Below are positions 1-8,453 of a DNA stretch of 64,000 bases, in pieces. Origin of the DNA: CAVVDY01 sp963815775 (GTDB lineage: Bacteria > Acidobacteriota > Terriglobia > Terriglobales > Acidobacteriaceae); NCBI GenBank assembly GCA_963815775.1, contig CAWFIB010000005.1, positions 186,001-250,000 of the forward strand, in the 5' to 3' direction. The notes under the pieces are model-generated. The model worked only from the letters and a program-made list of their open reading frames with translations, made no database searches and was not told the origin of the DNA. Numbering within the stretch: the stretch's first letter is position 1; each line of letters starts with the position of its first letter. A program made the translations under genes and the position numbers.

Positions 1-2
1 AG

Positions 3-620
3 CTGTTCGCGGCGCAGGGAGTGGCGGCGACCACCTTCGCCATGATCGCCAAGCGCGCCGGGCTCACGCCCGCCATGCTGCACTACTACTTCAAGGACCG
101 CGAGCAGTTGCTCGACGCAGTCGTCGACGAGCGCCTCTTGCACGTGCTTTCGAAGGTGTGGGACCCGGTCGAGCCGGGAACCGGCGCGGCGGAAGCGATT
201 CGAGGCATTGTTGAGCGCTTGCTCGCAGGCATCGAGGAGATGCCCTGGATTCCATCCACCTGGATGCGCGAGGTGCTGAACGATGGCGGGCTGCTCCGCG
301 AAAGGATGTTGCGCCGCCTGCCCTACGAAAAGCTGCACATTGTAGCCGGGGCCATCGCACAAGGACAGGCGCAAAACTTACTGAATCCTGATCTCGATCC
401 GCTGCTGACCGTGTTCTCGTCGCTGGGGATGGTCATGCTGCTCACCGCTACCACCAGCTTGTGGGCCGAGATCTTTCATCGCAAGCCACCAAGCCGGCAG
501 GCCCTGCAACGCCACATCACCGGTCTACTGCTGGACGGAGTGTGCCACCGGCCGTCCGCCCCATCGAGGACAGTCATCAGCAGAAAAAAGAAAAAAGGGG
601 GGAACGATCATGCACTTTGA
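3..620 (+). CDS. TetR-family transcriptional regulator, 5' partial
   Basis: Repressor of the TetR family, cut by the left window edge. The frame is open from base 3, so the true start lies outside and 205 residues remain. The N-terminal helix-turn-helix is visible in the first ~45 residues, with recognition-helix motif LTPAMLHYYFKDREQLL. The rest is a helical ligand-binding half with no recognisable ligand. Its stop lies 11 bp inside the next gene, so it is coupled to the efflux genes. By analogy with other efflux-linked TetR proteins it probably represses this operon from a site left of the window (inference). The Lys-rich C-terminus is encoded by the A/G-rich stretch that also serves as ribosome-binding site for the next gene. 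Confidence 0.9.
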   Translation: MFAAQGVAATTFAMIAKRAGLTPAMLHYYFKDREQLLDAVVDERLLHVLSKVWDPVEPGTGAAEAIRGIVERLLAGIEEMPWIPSTWMREVLNDGGLLRERMLRRLPYEKLHIVAGAIAQGQAQNLLNPDLDPLLTVFSSLGMVMLLTATTSLWAEIFHRKPPSRQALQRHITGLLLDGVCHRPSAPSRTVISRKKKKGGNDHAL

Positions 621-1578
621 TCGGCCACGCTCTCTCTTATTCCTTGCCATCCTGGCGCCGGCGCTTGGTCTCGCCGGATGCTCGCATCAGGCGGCCAACA
701 CCTACCAGGGCTATGTCGAGGGCAAGTTTGTTTACGTCGCTTCGCCCCAGGCCGGCCGCCTCGATCGCCTGTCGGTGAGGCGCGGCGAAACCATCAGCGT
801 CAGCCATCCGCTGTTCGCGCTCGATCATGAGCCGGAAGCCTCCGCCGAAGCCCAGGCCCAGCAACTGTTGCGCGTAGACGAAGCCCGTCTGGCCGACCTG
901 CGCACCGGCAAGCGTCCTCCGGAGAAGGATGTCATCGCAGCCCAACTGGCGCAGGCGAAGGTTGAACACCAGAAAGCGGCCGACCTGCTCAAGAGCTACG
1001 AATCGCAGTACGCGGCGGGCGGCGTGCCGATGACAGAGCTGATTACTGTACGCGCTGCCGTCGATGCTGATGCCGCAGTTGTGCGCCAGTATCAGAGCGA
1101 TCTGGTGGTTGCAGCACTGCCCGCACGCGACCAGCAGATCAAGGCGCAGGCCGATCAGGTGGCCGCCGACAAGGCGGCTCTGGCCCAGGCGACGTGGAAG
1201 CTGCAGCAGAAGCAGATTGCCTCCCCGCGCAACGGCCTGGTCTTCGACACTTTGTATCGCGAGGGCGAATGGGTCTCCGCCGGCAGTCCCATCGTTCAGA
1301 TCCTTCCGCCGGAGAACATCGAGGTCCGCTTCTTTGTCCCTGAACCCGTGGTGGGCAAGCTGAAGCTGGGGCAGCGAATTACCGTACATTGTGACGGTTG
1401 CGCAACTGATGTACCTGCCGCCATCACCTTCATCTCCAACCAGGTGGAGTACACCCCGCCGGTGATTTACAGCAACGAAAACCGCGCCAAACTGGCGTTC
1501 ATGGTGATTGCCAGGCCCACGCAAGACAAGGCCACCGAGCTGCATCCCGGCCAGCCTCTGGAGGTTGCGCTGCAATGA
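610..1578 (+). CDS. HlyD/YbhG-type membrane fusion lipoprotein (efflux adaptor)
   Basis: Periplasmic adaptor of a tripartite ABC efflux pump, 322 aa. An N-terminal signal peptide ends in a lipobox (LGLAGC, Cys at residue ~23), so it should be lipid-anchored. A biotinyl-lipoyl-like half (YVEGKFVYVASPQAGRLD) is followed by a long helical hairpin rich in Ala, Gln and Lys (residues ~75-200), the second lipoyl half (IASPRNGLVFD) and a beta-barrel region. The start ATG follows a GGGGGG tract about 7 nt upstream. The stop overlaps the next start as ATGA. Order and sequence resemble the E. coli ybhG-type systems. The substrate cannot be told; lipophilic toxic compounds are the family norm. Confidence 0.9.
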   Translation: MHFDRPRSLLFLAILAPALGLAGCSHQAANTYQGYVEGKFVYVASPQAGRLDRLSVRRGETISVSHPLFALDHEPEASAEAQAQQLLRVDEARLADLRTGKRPPEKDVIAAQLAQAKVEHQKAADLLKSYESQYAAGGVPMTELITVRAAVDADAAVVRQYQSDLVVAALPARDQQIKAQADQVAADKAALAQATWKLQQKQIASPRNGLVFDTLYREGEWVSAGSPIVQILPPENIEVRFFVPEPVVGKLKLGQRITVHCDGCATDVPAAITFISNQVEYTPPVIYSNENRAKLAFMVIARPTQDKATELHPGQPLEVALQ

Positions 1579-2522
1579 CCGCGCCTGCCAATTCCGATTA
1601 CGCCATCGACGTGCAGGACCTGAATAAGACCTTCGGCGACAAGCACGTGGTCAACGACGTCACCATTCGCGTGCGCAAGGGAGAGATCTTCGGATTTCTC
1701 GGACCCAATGGCAGTGGCAAGACGACCACCATCCGCATGATGTGCGGTCTGCTGAAGCCGGACTCGGGCGCCGGCACCTGCCTGGGCTATGACATCCTGC
1801 GCCAGGCCGGCGACATCAAGCGCAACGTCGGCTACATGACCCAGCGCTTCTCTTTCTGGGACGACCTCACCATCGCCGAGAACCTCGACTTCGTCGCCCG
1901 CATCTACAACATTCCCCACCGCCGCGAGGTGGTCCGGCAAACGATTGCGGACCTCGGCCTCAGCGAGCGCCGGAAGCAACTGGCGGGCGAACTCTCCGGT
2001 GGCTGGAAGCAGCGCATGGCGCTGGCCGCCTGCATGCTGCACAATCCCCGGCTGCTGCTGCTCGACGAGCCCACCGCCGGCGTCGATCCCAAGGCGCGGC
2101 GTGATTTCTGGGACGAGCTACAAGGGCTGGCGGCCAAGGGCATCTCCGTCCTGGTCAGCACCCACTACATGGACGAAGCCTCGCGCTGTCACAAGCTGGC
2201 TTACATCGCTTACGGCAAACTGCTGGCGCAGGGAAGCGCCGCCGAGGTCATCGCCGGCCAGCACCTCACTACCTGGGCAATCTATGGCGACCACCTGATC
2301 GAATTGCAGGAGCCGCTGCGCAAGAGCCCTGGGGTCGCGCAGACGGTGATCTTTGGCGACGGCCTTCATGCCAGCGGGACGGACGCGGCGGCACTGGAGC
2401 GCAGTGTCCACGACGTTACCGCGAGCCGAAACTTGCGTACCGAGAAGATCGACACCAGTCTCGAAGATGTCTTCATTTACATGATGAGCCAGTCTGCCGA
2501 CAACTTCGGAGGCAAGGGATGA
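1575..2522 (+). CDS. ABC-2 type transporter ATP-binding protein
   Basis: ATPase subunit of the efflux pump, 315 aa, cytoplasmic. Walker A is GPNGSGKTT (residues 43-51), the signature is LSGGWKQR (140-147), Walker B is LLLLDEPT (160-167) and the switch His is in STHYMDE (~197). It carries one nucleotide-binding domain, unlike E. coli YbhF, which has two. The C-terminal ~90 residues are the variable tail usual in ABC-2 exporters. The stop overlaps the permease start as ATGA, implying translational coupling and a fixed ATPase:permease ratio. Confidence 0.95.
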   Translation: MTAPANSDYAIDVQDLNKTFGDKHVVNDVTIRVRKGEIFGFLGPNGSGKTTTIRMMCGLLKPDSGAGTCLGYDILRQAGDIKRNVGYMTQRFSFWDDLTIAENLDFVARIYNIPHRREVVRQTIADLGLSERRKQLAGELSGGWKQRMALAACMLHNPRLLLLDEPTAGVDPKARRDFWDELQGLAAKGISVLVSTHYMDEASRCHKLAYIAYGKLLAQGSAAEVIAGQHLTTWAIYGDHLIELQEPLRKSPGVAQTVIFGDGLHASGTDAAALERSVHDVTASRNLRTEKIDTSLEDVFIYMMSQSADNFGGKG

Positions 2523-3652
2523 ACGGCTTCTCCTTCGTCCGCTGGTGGAGCATCGTGAGCAAGGAATTCCTGCAACTGCGCCGCGACCGCGTCACCTTTG
2601 CCATGATTGTAGGCATTCCCATCCTCCAGATGGCGCTGTTTGGTTACGCCATCAACACCGACCCCAAGCATCTCGACACCGCGATCATCAGCGCGGACAA
2701 CACCGACATCACCCGCAGCTTCATCTGGGCAATGAAGAACTCCAAGTACTTCAAGTTCACCGGTGAGCTGCCTAACGAGGACGCCGGACGCCAAGCACTG
2801 GCCCGGGGCGAGGTGCTGTTCGTGGTGAACATTCCCCCGGGATTCACCCGCCAGCTGCTTCGCCACCAGCGGCCATCCCTGCTGATTGAGGCCGACGCCA
2901 CCGACCCCATGGCCGGCTCCAACGCCATCTTCGCTCTCAATGGCATTGTCCAGGAGGTGGTGCAGAAGGAACTCACCGGGCCGCTGGCATCGCTGGCCGG
3001 AACTCCGGCGCCCTTCAATGTGGAGGTGCATCGCCTCTACAATCCTGACGCCATCACGCAGTACAACGTGGTTCCAGGGCTGATGGGCGTCGTCCTGACG
3101 CTCACCATGGTGATGATGACCGCGCTGGCCATTACCCGCGAGCGTGAGCGGGGCACCATGGAAAATCTGCTGGCCATGCCGGCTACGCCGATCGAGGTGA
3201 TGACCGGCAAGCTGATTCCTTACATCGGCATTGGCCTGATCCAGTCCACCATTATTCTGTTGGCCGCGCGCTATGTGTTTCATGTGCCGTTCTTCGGCAA
3301 CATCGGAGCCATTTATCTGGTCGCCCTGTTGTTTGTCGCGGCAAATCTGACGGTCGGCATCACCCTGTCGTCGGTGGCGCAGAACCAGTTGCAGGCCGTG
3401 CAGCTCACCGTCTTCTACTTCCTGCCCAACATTTTGCTCTCCGGCTTCATGTTCCCGTTTCAGGGCATGCCCAAGTGGGCGCAGGTGCTGGGAGACCTTC
3501 TGCCGCTGACCTATTTCAACCGGCTCATCCGCGGAATCATGCTCAAAGGCAACGGGTGGGAGAACTCCTGGCCCAGCGTGTGGCCCTTGATTGCGTTCAC
3601 GCTGATTGTGATGACCATTGCGGTGACGACCTACCGCCGCACTTTGGACTAG
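2519..3652 (+). CDS. ABC-2 type transporter permease
   Basis: Inner-membrane permease of the same pump, 377 aa, ABC2_membrane_3/YhiH-like. It has an N-terminal membrane helix (residues ~24-44), a ~130-residue extracytoplasmic domain, then about five helices in the C-terminal half. The conserved TRERERGTMENLLAMP cytoplasmic segment that contacts the ATPase lies at ~residues 203-218. Only one permease gene is present, whereas ybhS/ybhR-type systems have two, so the membrane part is probably a homodimer (inference). It ends 16 bp before the outer-membrane channel gene. Confidence 0.93.
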   Translation: MNGFSFVRWWSIVSKEFLQLRRDRVTFAMIVGIPILQMALFGYAINTDPKHLDTAIISADNTDITRSFIWAMKNSKYFKFTGELPNEDAGRQALARGEVLFVVNIPPGFTRQLLRHQRPSLLIEADATDPMAGSNAIFALNGIVQEVVQKELTGPLASLAGTPAPFNVEVHRLYNPDAITQYNVVPGLMGVVLTLTMVMMTALAITRERERGTMENLLAMPATPIEVMTGKLIPYIGIGLIQSTIILLAARYVFHVPFFGNIGAIYLVALLFVAANLTVGITLSSVAQNQLQAVQLTVFYFLPNILLSGFMFPFQGMPKWAQVLGDLLPLTYFNRLIRGIMLKGNGWENSWPSVWPLIAFTLIVMTIAVTTYRRTLD

Positions 3653-3668
3653 AGATTGAGGTTTCATT

Positions 3669-5177
3669 ATGTGCACTCTTACGAGATCGAGCTTGAGAGT
3701 GAAGACAGCACTCGCCGGATTGACGCTGGCATTGCTTGCGGGATGCACGGTCGGGCCGCACTATCACCCACCGGCGCCGCCGACGGTCGCCACCTATAAC
3801 CCGGAGCCACCGCCGGCCGCGACCGTCGCATCTTCGGGCACAGCCGGAGCGGCCCAAAAATTCTCCGCGTCGGCCGACATCCCGGCGCAGTGGTGGACGA
3901 TCTTCCACTCCCCGGAGCTCGACCGCATGGTGCGCCAGGCGCTCGACAACAGTCCGACTCTGACCCAGGCCATGGCGAAGCTGAAGCAGGCGCAGGAGGA
4001 GGCCAACGCCCGCACCGGCGCGACGAAGTATCCCTCGCTGAGCGGCAGTATCTCTGCCCAGCGCGAGCAGGTGGACCTCGCCACCTTTGGCGTTCCCTTT
4101 CCCAGTCCGCCGCCATTCTCGCTGCTGAACGGGTCGGTTGCCATTTCGTACGCGCTCGATTTGTTCGGACGAAATCGCCGACTGATCGAAGGCCTGAATG
4201 AGCAGGTCGCCTATCAGAGCTGGCAACTGGAGGGCGCGCGGCTGATGCTGGCGGGCAACGTGGTCTCCGCCGGTATCCGGCAGGCGCAGTTGCGTTCGCA
4301 GATCAACATGACCCGCCAGATGCTCGCGCTGGAGGAGCAGTCGCTCGATATCGCGGAGCGGCGCTACCGGGCCGGAGGCGTCTCGGAATATGACGTGGAC
4401 AGCCAGCGCTCCCTGGTGGCGCAGACGCGTGCCGCGCTGCCGGCGCTGGAGCAGCAGCTCGACGTCGTCGGCCATCAACTTGCCGTGCTCATGGGCAAGA
4501 CCCCGGCCGAGGCGCAGGTGGAAACCATCAGCCTCGACCGCCTGACCCTTCCCCAGGATCTGCCGGTCAGTCTGCCCTCGTCGTTGGTGCGGCAGCGTCC
4601 GGACATCCGTGCTGCCGAATCGTTGATGCATCAGGCCAGCGCCGACGTGGGTGTGGCGACGGCCAACCTTTACCCCCAGATCATGCTCTCGGCAAGCGCG
4701 GGGCTGATCGGCACCAACTTCACCAGCGGCAGCGATGTGTGGAATGTAGGAGCGTCTTTGACGCAGCCTATCTTCAACGGCGGCGCATTGCGGGCGGAGA
4801 AGCGCAAGGCGGTAGCGGCTTACGAGGAAGCCGGCAGCGTCTATCAGGAAACGGTGCTGCAGGCCTTCCGCGAAGTCGCGGACACGCTGCGTGCTATTGA
4901 GCACGACGCCCAGGCCTTGCAGGCGCAAAGCGAGGCGGCGGCCCAGGCCCAAAGCGCATATCAAATCGCAGCCCAGCGCTACGCCGCCGGCGGTATCAGC
5001 CAGGTCGCACTGCTCGACGCGCAGCGCCGGCAGTTGCAAACGGCCCTCGACCGGATCGCCTTTCAATCCAGCCGCTATGCCGATTCCGCCACCTTATTTC
5101 AAGCTCTCGGCGGAGGATGGTGGAACCATAAGCAAGCCGGTGCGCCGGCGAACGCTGCTTCGAGTCCGACGCCGTAG
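3669..5177 (+). CDS. Outer-membrane efflux lipoprotein, NodT/OprM family
   Basis: TolC-like channel, 502 aa, with a lipoprotein signal (LALLAGC) followed by the family's VGPHYHPP start. Two repeats of the outer-membrane efflux domain are visible. RQRPDIRAAESLMHQASADV is the family's mid-protein signature, and the second half repeats the helical barrel pattern ending in QALGGGW. It is the last gene of the operon, so the adaptor, ATPase, permease and exit channel are all encoded together. A second, unrelated NodT-type channel gene lies at 36709-38238 with the RND pump. The C-terminal tail (KQAGAPANAASSPTP) is low-complexity. Confidence 0.93.
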   Translation: MCTLTRSSLRVKTALAGLTLALLAGCTVGPHYHPPAPPTVATYNPEPPPAATVASSGTAGAAQKFSASADIPAQWWTIFHSPELDRMVRQALDNSPTLTQAMAKLKQAQEEANARTGATKYPSLSGSISAQREQVDLATFGVPFPSPPPFSLLNGSVAISYALDLFGRNRRLIEGLNEQVAYQSWQLEGARLMLAGNVVSAGIRQAQLRSQINMTRQMLALEEQSLDIAERRYRAGGVSEYDVDSQRSLVAQTRAALPALEQQLDVVGHQLAVLMGKTPAEAQVETISLDRLTLPQDLPVSLPSSLVRQRPDIRAAESLMHQASADVGVATANLYPQIMLSASAGLIGTNFTSGSDVWNVGASLTQPIFNGGALRAEKRKAVAAYEEAGSVYQETVLQAFREVADTLRAIEHDAQALQAQSEAAAQAQSAYQIAAQRYAAGGISQVALLDAQRRQLQTALDRIAFQSSRYADSATLFQALGGGWWNHKQAGAPANAASSPTP

Positions 5178-5346
5178 CCCGGCAAAATTCTGGCCCGGCT
5201 GCCTGGAGCTGCCCGGCACGCAAAATCCGGCAGAAGCGGGTCGCGAAGAATTTGCTGAAAACGAGGGTTAACTTCTACACTGAAGTTTTCGTTGACCAGT
5301 GATGCTGGTGATTGTCCGCCGGTTCGTTGCCGCGCGGGGAGGGTAC

Positions 5347-7956
5347 ATGCGGCAGTTTTCAACGGCCCGGTGGTTGGCCGTCCTTATTTCCCTGGGTTCT
5401 TTGCTTTGGATATCCGGCTGCGGCGGCGCAGCCAAGGTACAGACGCCGGTCGCGGCCTCTCTCATCCTGTCGCCCTCTACCCTGTCGCTCAATGAAGGCC
5501 AGGTAGGGAACATCAACGTGACCGCGCTGGACTATAACGGCAGGGTCGTTACAGTGGACCTGACCTTCAGCAGCAGCAATTCAGCGCTGGCTTCGGTATC
5601 GAGCGCAGGAATCGTGTGCGGCGGAAAGTTCGACAGCAACAACGTCGTTTGCTCGCCCAACGGTGACGGGCAGGCCACCATTACTGTGACCTCAGGCAGT
5701 GCTTCCGCCACCGCTCCGATCTATGTTCACAAACAGGTGGACCGGGTGGTGGTTAACCCGATCAGCGGCTGCGAGAGTTCGGGCACCCTGCTGAATCCCT
5801 CAGCCTCCGCTTACAACACCACCGCCCCGGGATGCTCCAACACCTCGCCCTGCGACATTACCTCGACAGTTGGACCCTTCGCCTTCGGCTCCGGCAACCT
5901 GGACGTCGTTGCCAACGCCGCCGGAATCGAATCAAACTACTCTTCCGCCACCAACAGCCCGACATATGTCTCCGGCGGTTCCATCACTGGCAGCAAGGAC
6001 CAGACCTGCAATCTGACCAATTTCAGTGTGGGTGGTGGAACGGGGATCGATCCCACCTTCAACCCGGCGAAGAACACGCCGACGTATATCTCCGGCGGCA
6101 GCATTACCGGCTCCTCGGGCCAGACGTGCAATCTGACCAGCTTCAATGGTGTGACTAACGCCACCGCCCTGGTCACGCTGACCGACACCAACATCGTCGC
6201 CTCCGGTAGCCATCTCACCATCACCGCGCCAGGATTCGGGGGCGGTAGCACTCCGCCGACGACGGCGACGCTCAGCAACGGCACGGCCACCTGCAGCGGT
6301 ACGGCCAACGTTCTCACCTCGCTTCTGACCACCACGGGAGTCAATCCCGTCATCAATGCCACGGCAACGGTTACGCTCACCGCCACCAACGCCATTGCCG
6401 GTGGGACCCACCTGACGATCACCAACGAGGGTTTTGGCGCGGTCCAGGCTCCCACTACCGCGACGTTGAGCGACGGCACGGCCACCTGTAGCGGCACCGC
6501 CAGCGTCGTTACCGCCCTGAACGCCTCAACCGGCCTTGAAACGCAGGCCCCAGGCTCGACCGTGCTGTTTGCCAGCGTCGCCGGAGTCAACAGCGTCGGC
6601 GCTCCCTTTACAACCTGCCCGGTGCAGTCCATCAATGTTCATGATGCCAACAGCTCGGCCACGAACTTTTCGCTGATCGGCGGCCAGGCGCAAAACCTGG
6701 TTGCGGATGTGCTGGATTCCAAAGGAGCGACCATCAAGCCGAGTCTGGTCTGGGCAACCAGCCAGCCGGTCGCCATCGGTATATCGTCGCAAAATACGAC
6801 CGCAGCCATCGCAGGCGCAGGTCCGGGAGCCTCAACCGTGACCGCGACCTGCGTTACACCGAACTGCAACATCGGCCTGCCGCCGCAGTATTCCTCGAAT
6901 GTGGTGACGGCGAGCGTCGCCGGTCAAAGTCCTGACACCATCTTTGTCGCCAGCACCAAGTCACTGACCATGGTTCCCATCGATGTGGTAACTGGGGCTG
7001 TGGGAACAGCGATCACCTTGCCCAGCCTGCCAAACTCGATTTTGGCCACCCCCAACGGGGGCAAGGTTTACCTGGGGGCTGACAGTGGCGGAGTGATGGT
7101 TTTCAGCAGAGCCAACAGCAGCGTGACCAGGCTCGGGTTCAATGGGAAGGTGCTGGCCATCGCTTCCGACGGAGCCTACCTTGTGGTCTACGACCAGAGC
7201 GTCAATGGCACCTACTTCTATAGCGTTGCCAGCAACGTAATCCTGCAGACGGCATACGGGACGGCCACGGCCGCGACCGTCACCCCCGACAATGAGTGGG
7301 GGCTTTCCCTGATCGGCCAGCAGTTGGTTCGGCAGGGCAACGGCGTTTCCCAGGCCGCGACCGACCTCGGCTATGCTCCCAATGGAATCGATGTGCTGGC
7401 CCAGGGATCGTTGACCTTCATCACCGGCAGCAGCACGCATGCCGTGGACGTGCGGTCCACCTGCGATCAAAGCGATCTGCAAACCTTGAGCGCAAACAAT
7501 CCCACGCTGGTCAAGGGAAAACCGAATGGCACCGGGGCCGTGGTTGTCGATTCACCCCAGATTGACGTGATTACCACGCCGCAGCCGGCCGGCAGTTGTC
7601 CGGTCATGGCGGCCAGCATCCTCAATGGTTATGACTTACAAGCCGGGAGCTTTACTCCCGCCCAATTGATCGTGAGCTATGACAGCACGCGGGCCTGGAT
7701 CGTCAGCAATCTCAGTTCGGTGCTCACCTTCGACCTTGGCGGCTTGACGCCGAAGTCGATTGCACTGGCCGGCGGAGCACAGCCCGTGAGTGCCGGGCTA
7801 ACACTGGACAGCCAGGACTTGTACGTCGGCGCCAGCGACGGCAATGTGCATCTCATTCCGGTCAGCTCGCTGTCGGATACCCAACAGTTTGCCCCGGGGC
7901 TCAAGGATTCCAGTAGCAATCTCGTCGCGCCGGACTTGATTGCTGTGCTGCCCTAA
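5347..7956 (+). CDS. Large Ig-like/beta-propeller surface lipoprotein
   Basis: Predicted cell-surface lipoprotein, 869 aa, function unknown. I chose ATG 5347 because GGGGAGGG lies 5 nt upstream and the signal peptide ends in a lipobox (WISGC); an in-frame ATG at 5299 would add 16 unlikely residues. After the Cys comes a BIG2-type Ig-like domain (LSPSTLSLNEGQVGNINVTA). A Ser/Thr/Gly-rich central region contains two internal duplications: YVSGGSITGS / YISGGSITGS blocks, and two ~60-residue blocks each with TATCSGTA. A C-terminal YVTN-like beta-propeller starts near DTIFVASTKSLTMVPIDVVT. Such proteins are common in Acidobacteria and may bind surfaces or polymers (inference). Confidence 0.8.
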   Translation: MRQFSTARWLAVLISLGSLLWISGCGGAAKVQTPVAASLILSPSTLSLNEGQVGNINVTALDYNGRVVTVDLTFSSSNSALASVSSAGIVCGGKFDSNNVVCSPNGDGQATITVTSGSASATAPIYVHKQVDRVVVNPISGCESSGTLLNPSASAYNTTAPGCSNTSPCDITSTVGPFAFGSGNLDVVANAAGIESNYSSATNSPTYVSGGSITGSKDQTCNLTNFSVGGGTGIDPTFNPAKNTPTYISGGSITGSSGQTCNLTSFNGVTNATALVTLTDTNIVASGSHLTITAPGFGGGSTPPTTATLSNGTATCSGTANVLTSLLTTTGVNPVINATATVTLTATNAIAGGTHLTITNEGFGAVQAPTTATLSDGTATCSGTASVVTALNASTGLETQAPGSTVLFASVAGVNSVGAPFTTCPVQSINVHDANSSATNFSLIGGQAQNLVADVLDSKGATIKPSLVWATSQPVAIGISSQNTTAAIAGAGPGASTVTATCVTPNCNIGLPPQYSSNVVTASVAGQSPDTIFVASTKSLTMVPIDVVTGAVGTAITLPSLPNSILATPNGGKVYLGADSGGVMVFSRANSSVTRLGFNGKVLAIASDGAYLVVYDQSVNGTYFYSVASNVILQTAYGTATAATVTPDNEWGLSLIGQQLVRQGNGVSQAATDLGYAPNGIDVLAQGSLTFITGSSTHAVDVRSTCDQSDLQTLSANNPTLVKGKPNGTGAVVVDSPQIDVITTPQPAGSCPVMAASILNGYDLQAGSFTPAQLIVSYDSTRAWIVSNLSSVLTFDLGGLTPKSIALAGGAQPVSAGLTLDSQDLYVGASDGNVHLIPVSSLSDTQQFAPGLKDSSSNLVAPDLIAVLP

Positions 7957-7978
7957 TCGAAACCGTTCGCAATCAGAA

Positions 7979-8002
7979 GGCCCTCCCGCAAGGGAGGGCT
8001 TT
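7979..8002. terminator. Bidirectional intrinsic terminator
   Basis: Hairpin with arms CCCTCCC (7981-7987) and GGGAGGG (7992-7998), a GCAA-type loop, T residues after the right arm and A residues before the left arm. It sits between the convergent surface-lipoprotein gene and nusB and can serve both. Confidence 0.75.
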
Positions 8003-8018
8003 GCATTGACCGTCGCAG

Positions 8019-8453
8019 CTATTTCTTCGCCGCCTCGCCCAACTCCCGCGAGACGCTGTCCAGGACTCCGTTGATGAACTGCACCGACTCGGGAGTGGAG
8101 AAGCGCCGGCCAATCTCCAGCGCCTCGTTGATCACCACCGGATGCGGCGTGTCGGGAAACCCGATGAACTCCGCCACTCCCACCCGCAGCACATTGCGAT
8201 CGACCACTGCCATACGCTCCATCCGCCAGTGCTCCGCGTTGCGCTCGATGATCGCATCGATCTCGGTGCCCCGCTCGGCGGCGATGGTGAACAGCTCATC
8301 GGCAAAGCCCCGCACTTTTTCGTCGAGGTCCTTGCGCTCGTTCCAGAAGGTGTGTCGCACGTGGTCGGGCGTCTGCTGCCCCATGTCCATCTGAAATAGC
8401 ATTTGCAGCGCCAGCTCCCGCGACTTGCGACGTGTACCTGACTTGCTGCTCAT
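8019..8453 (-). CDS. nusB: Transcription antitermination factor NusB
   Basis: RNA-binding all-helical protein, 144 aa, that joins S10 at boxA for rRNA antitermination. The NusB fold is clear from RRKSRELALQMLFQMDMG at the N-terminus, VDRNVLRVGVAEF mid-protein and the C-terminal PVVINEALEIGRRFSTPES. Start ATG 8453 is chosen over an upstream in-frame Met because it gives a 4-bp ATGA overlap with ribH and the normal family start MSSKSGTRRKSRE. ribH-nusB order is widely conserved. Confidence 0.96.
   Translation of the reverse strand: MSSKSGTRRKSRELALQMLFQMDMGQQTPDHVRHTFWNERKDLDEKVRGFADELFTIAAERGTEIDAIIERNAEHWRMERMAVVDRNVLRVGVAEFIGFPDTPHPVVINEALEIGRRFSTPESVQFINGVLDSVSRELGEAAKK

Noticed and set aside
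3597..5066. 489-codon minus-strand frame
   Set aside because: Shadow of the outer-membrane channel gene, which has a lipobox and NodT motifs.
5270..5287. AACTTC-N6-GAAGTT as a terminator of the efflux operon
   Set aside because: Only a 6-bp AT-rich stem with a short T run; too weak to claim.
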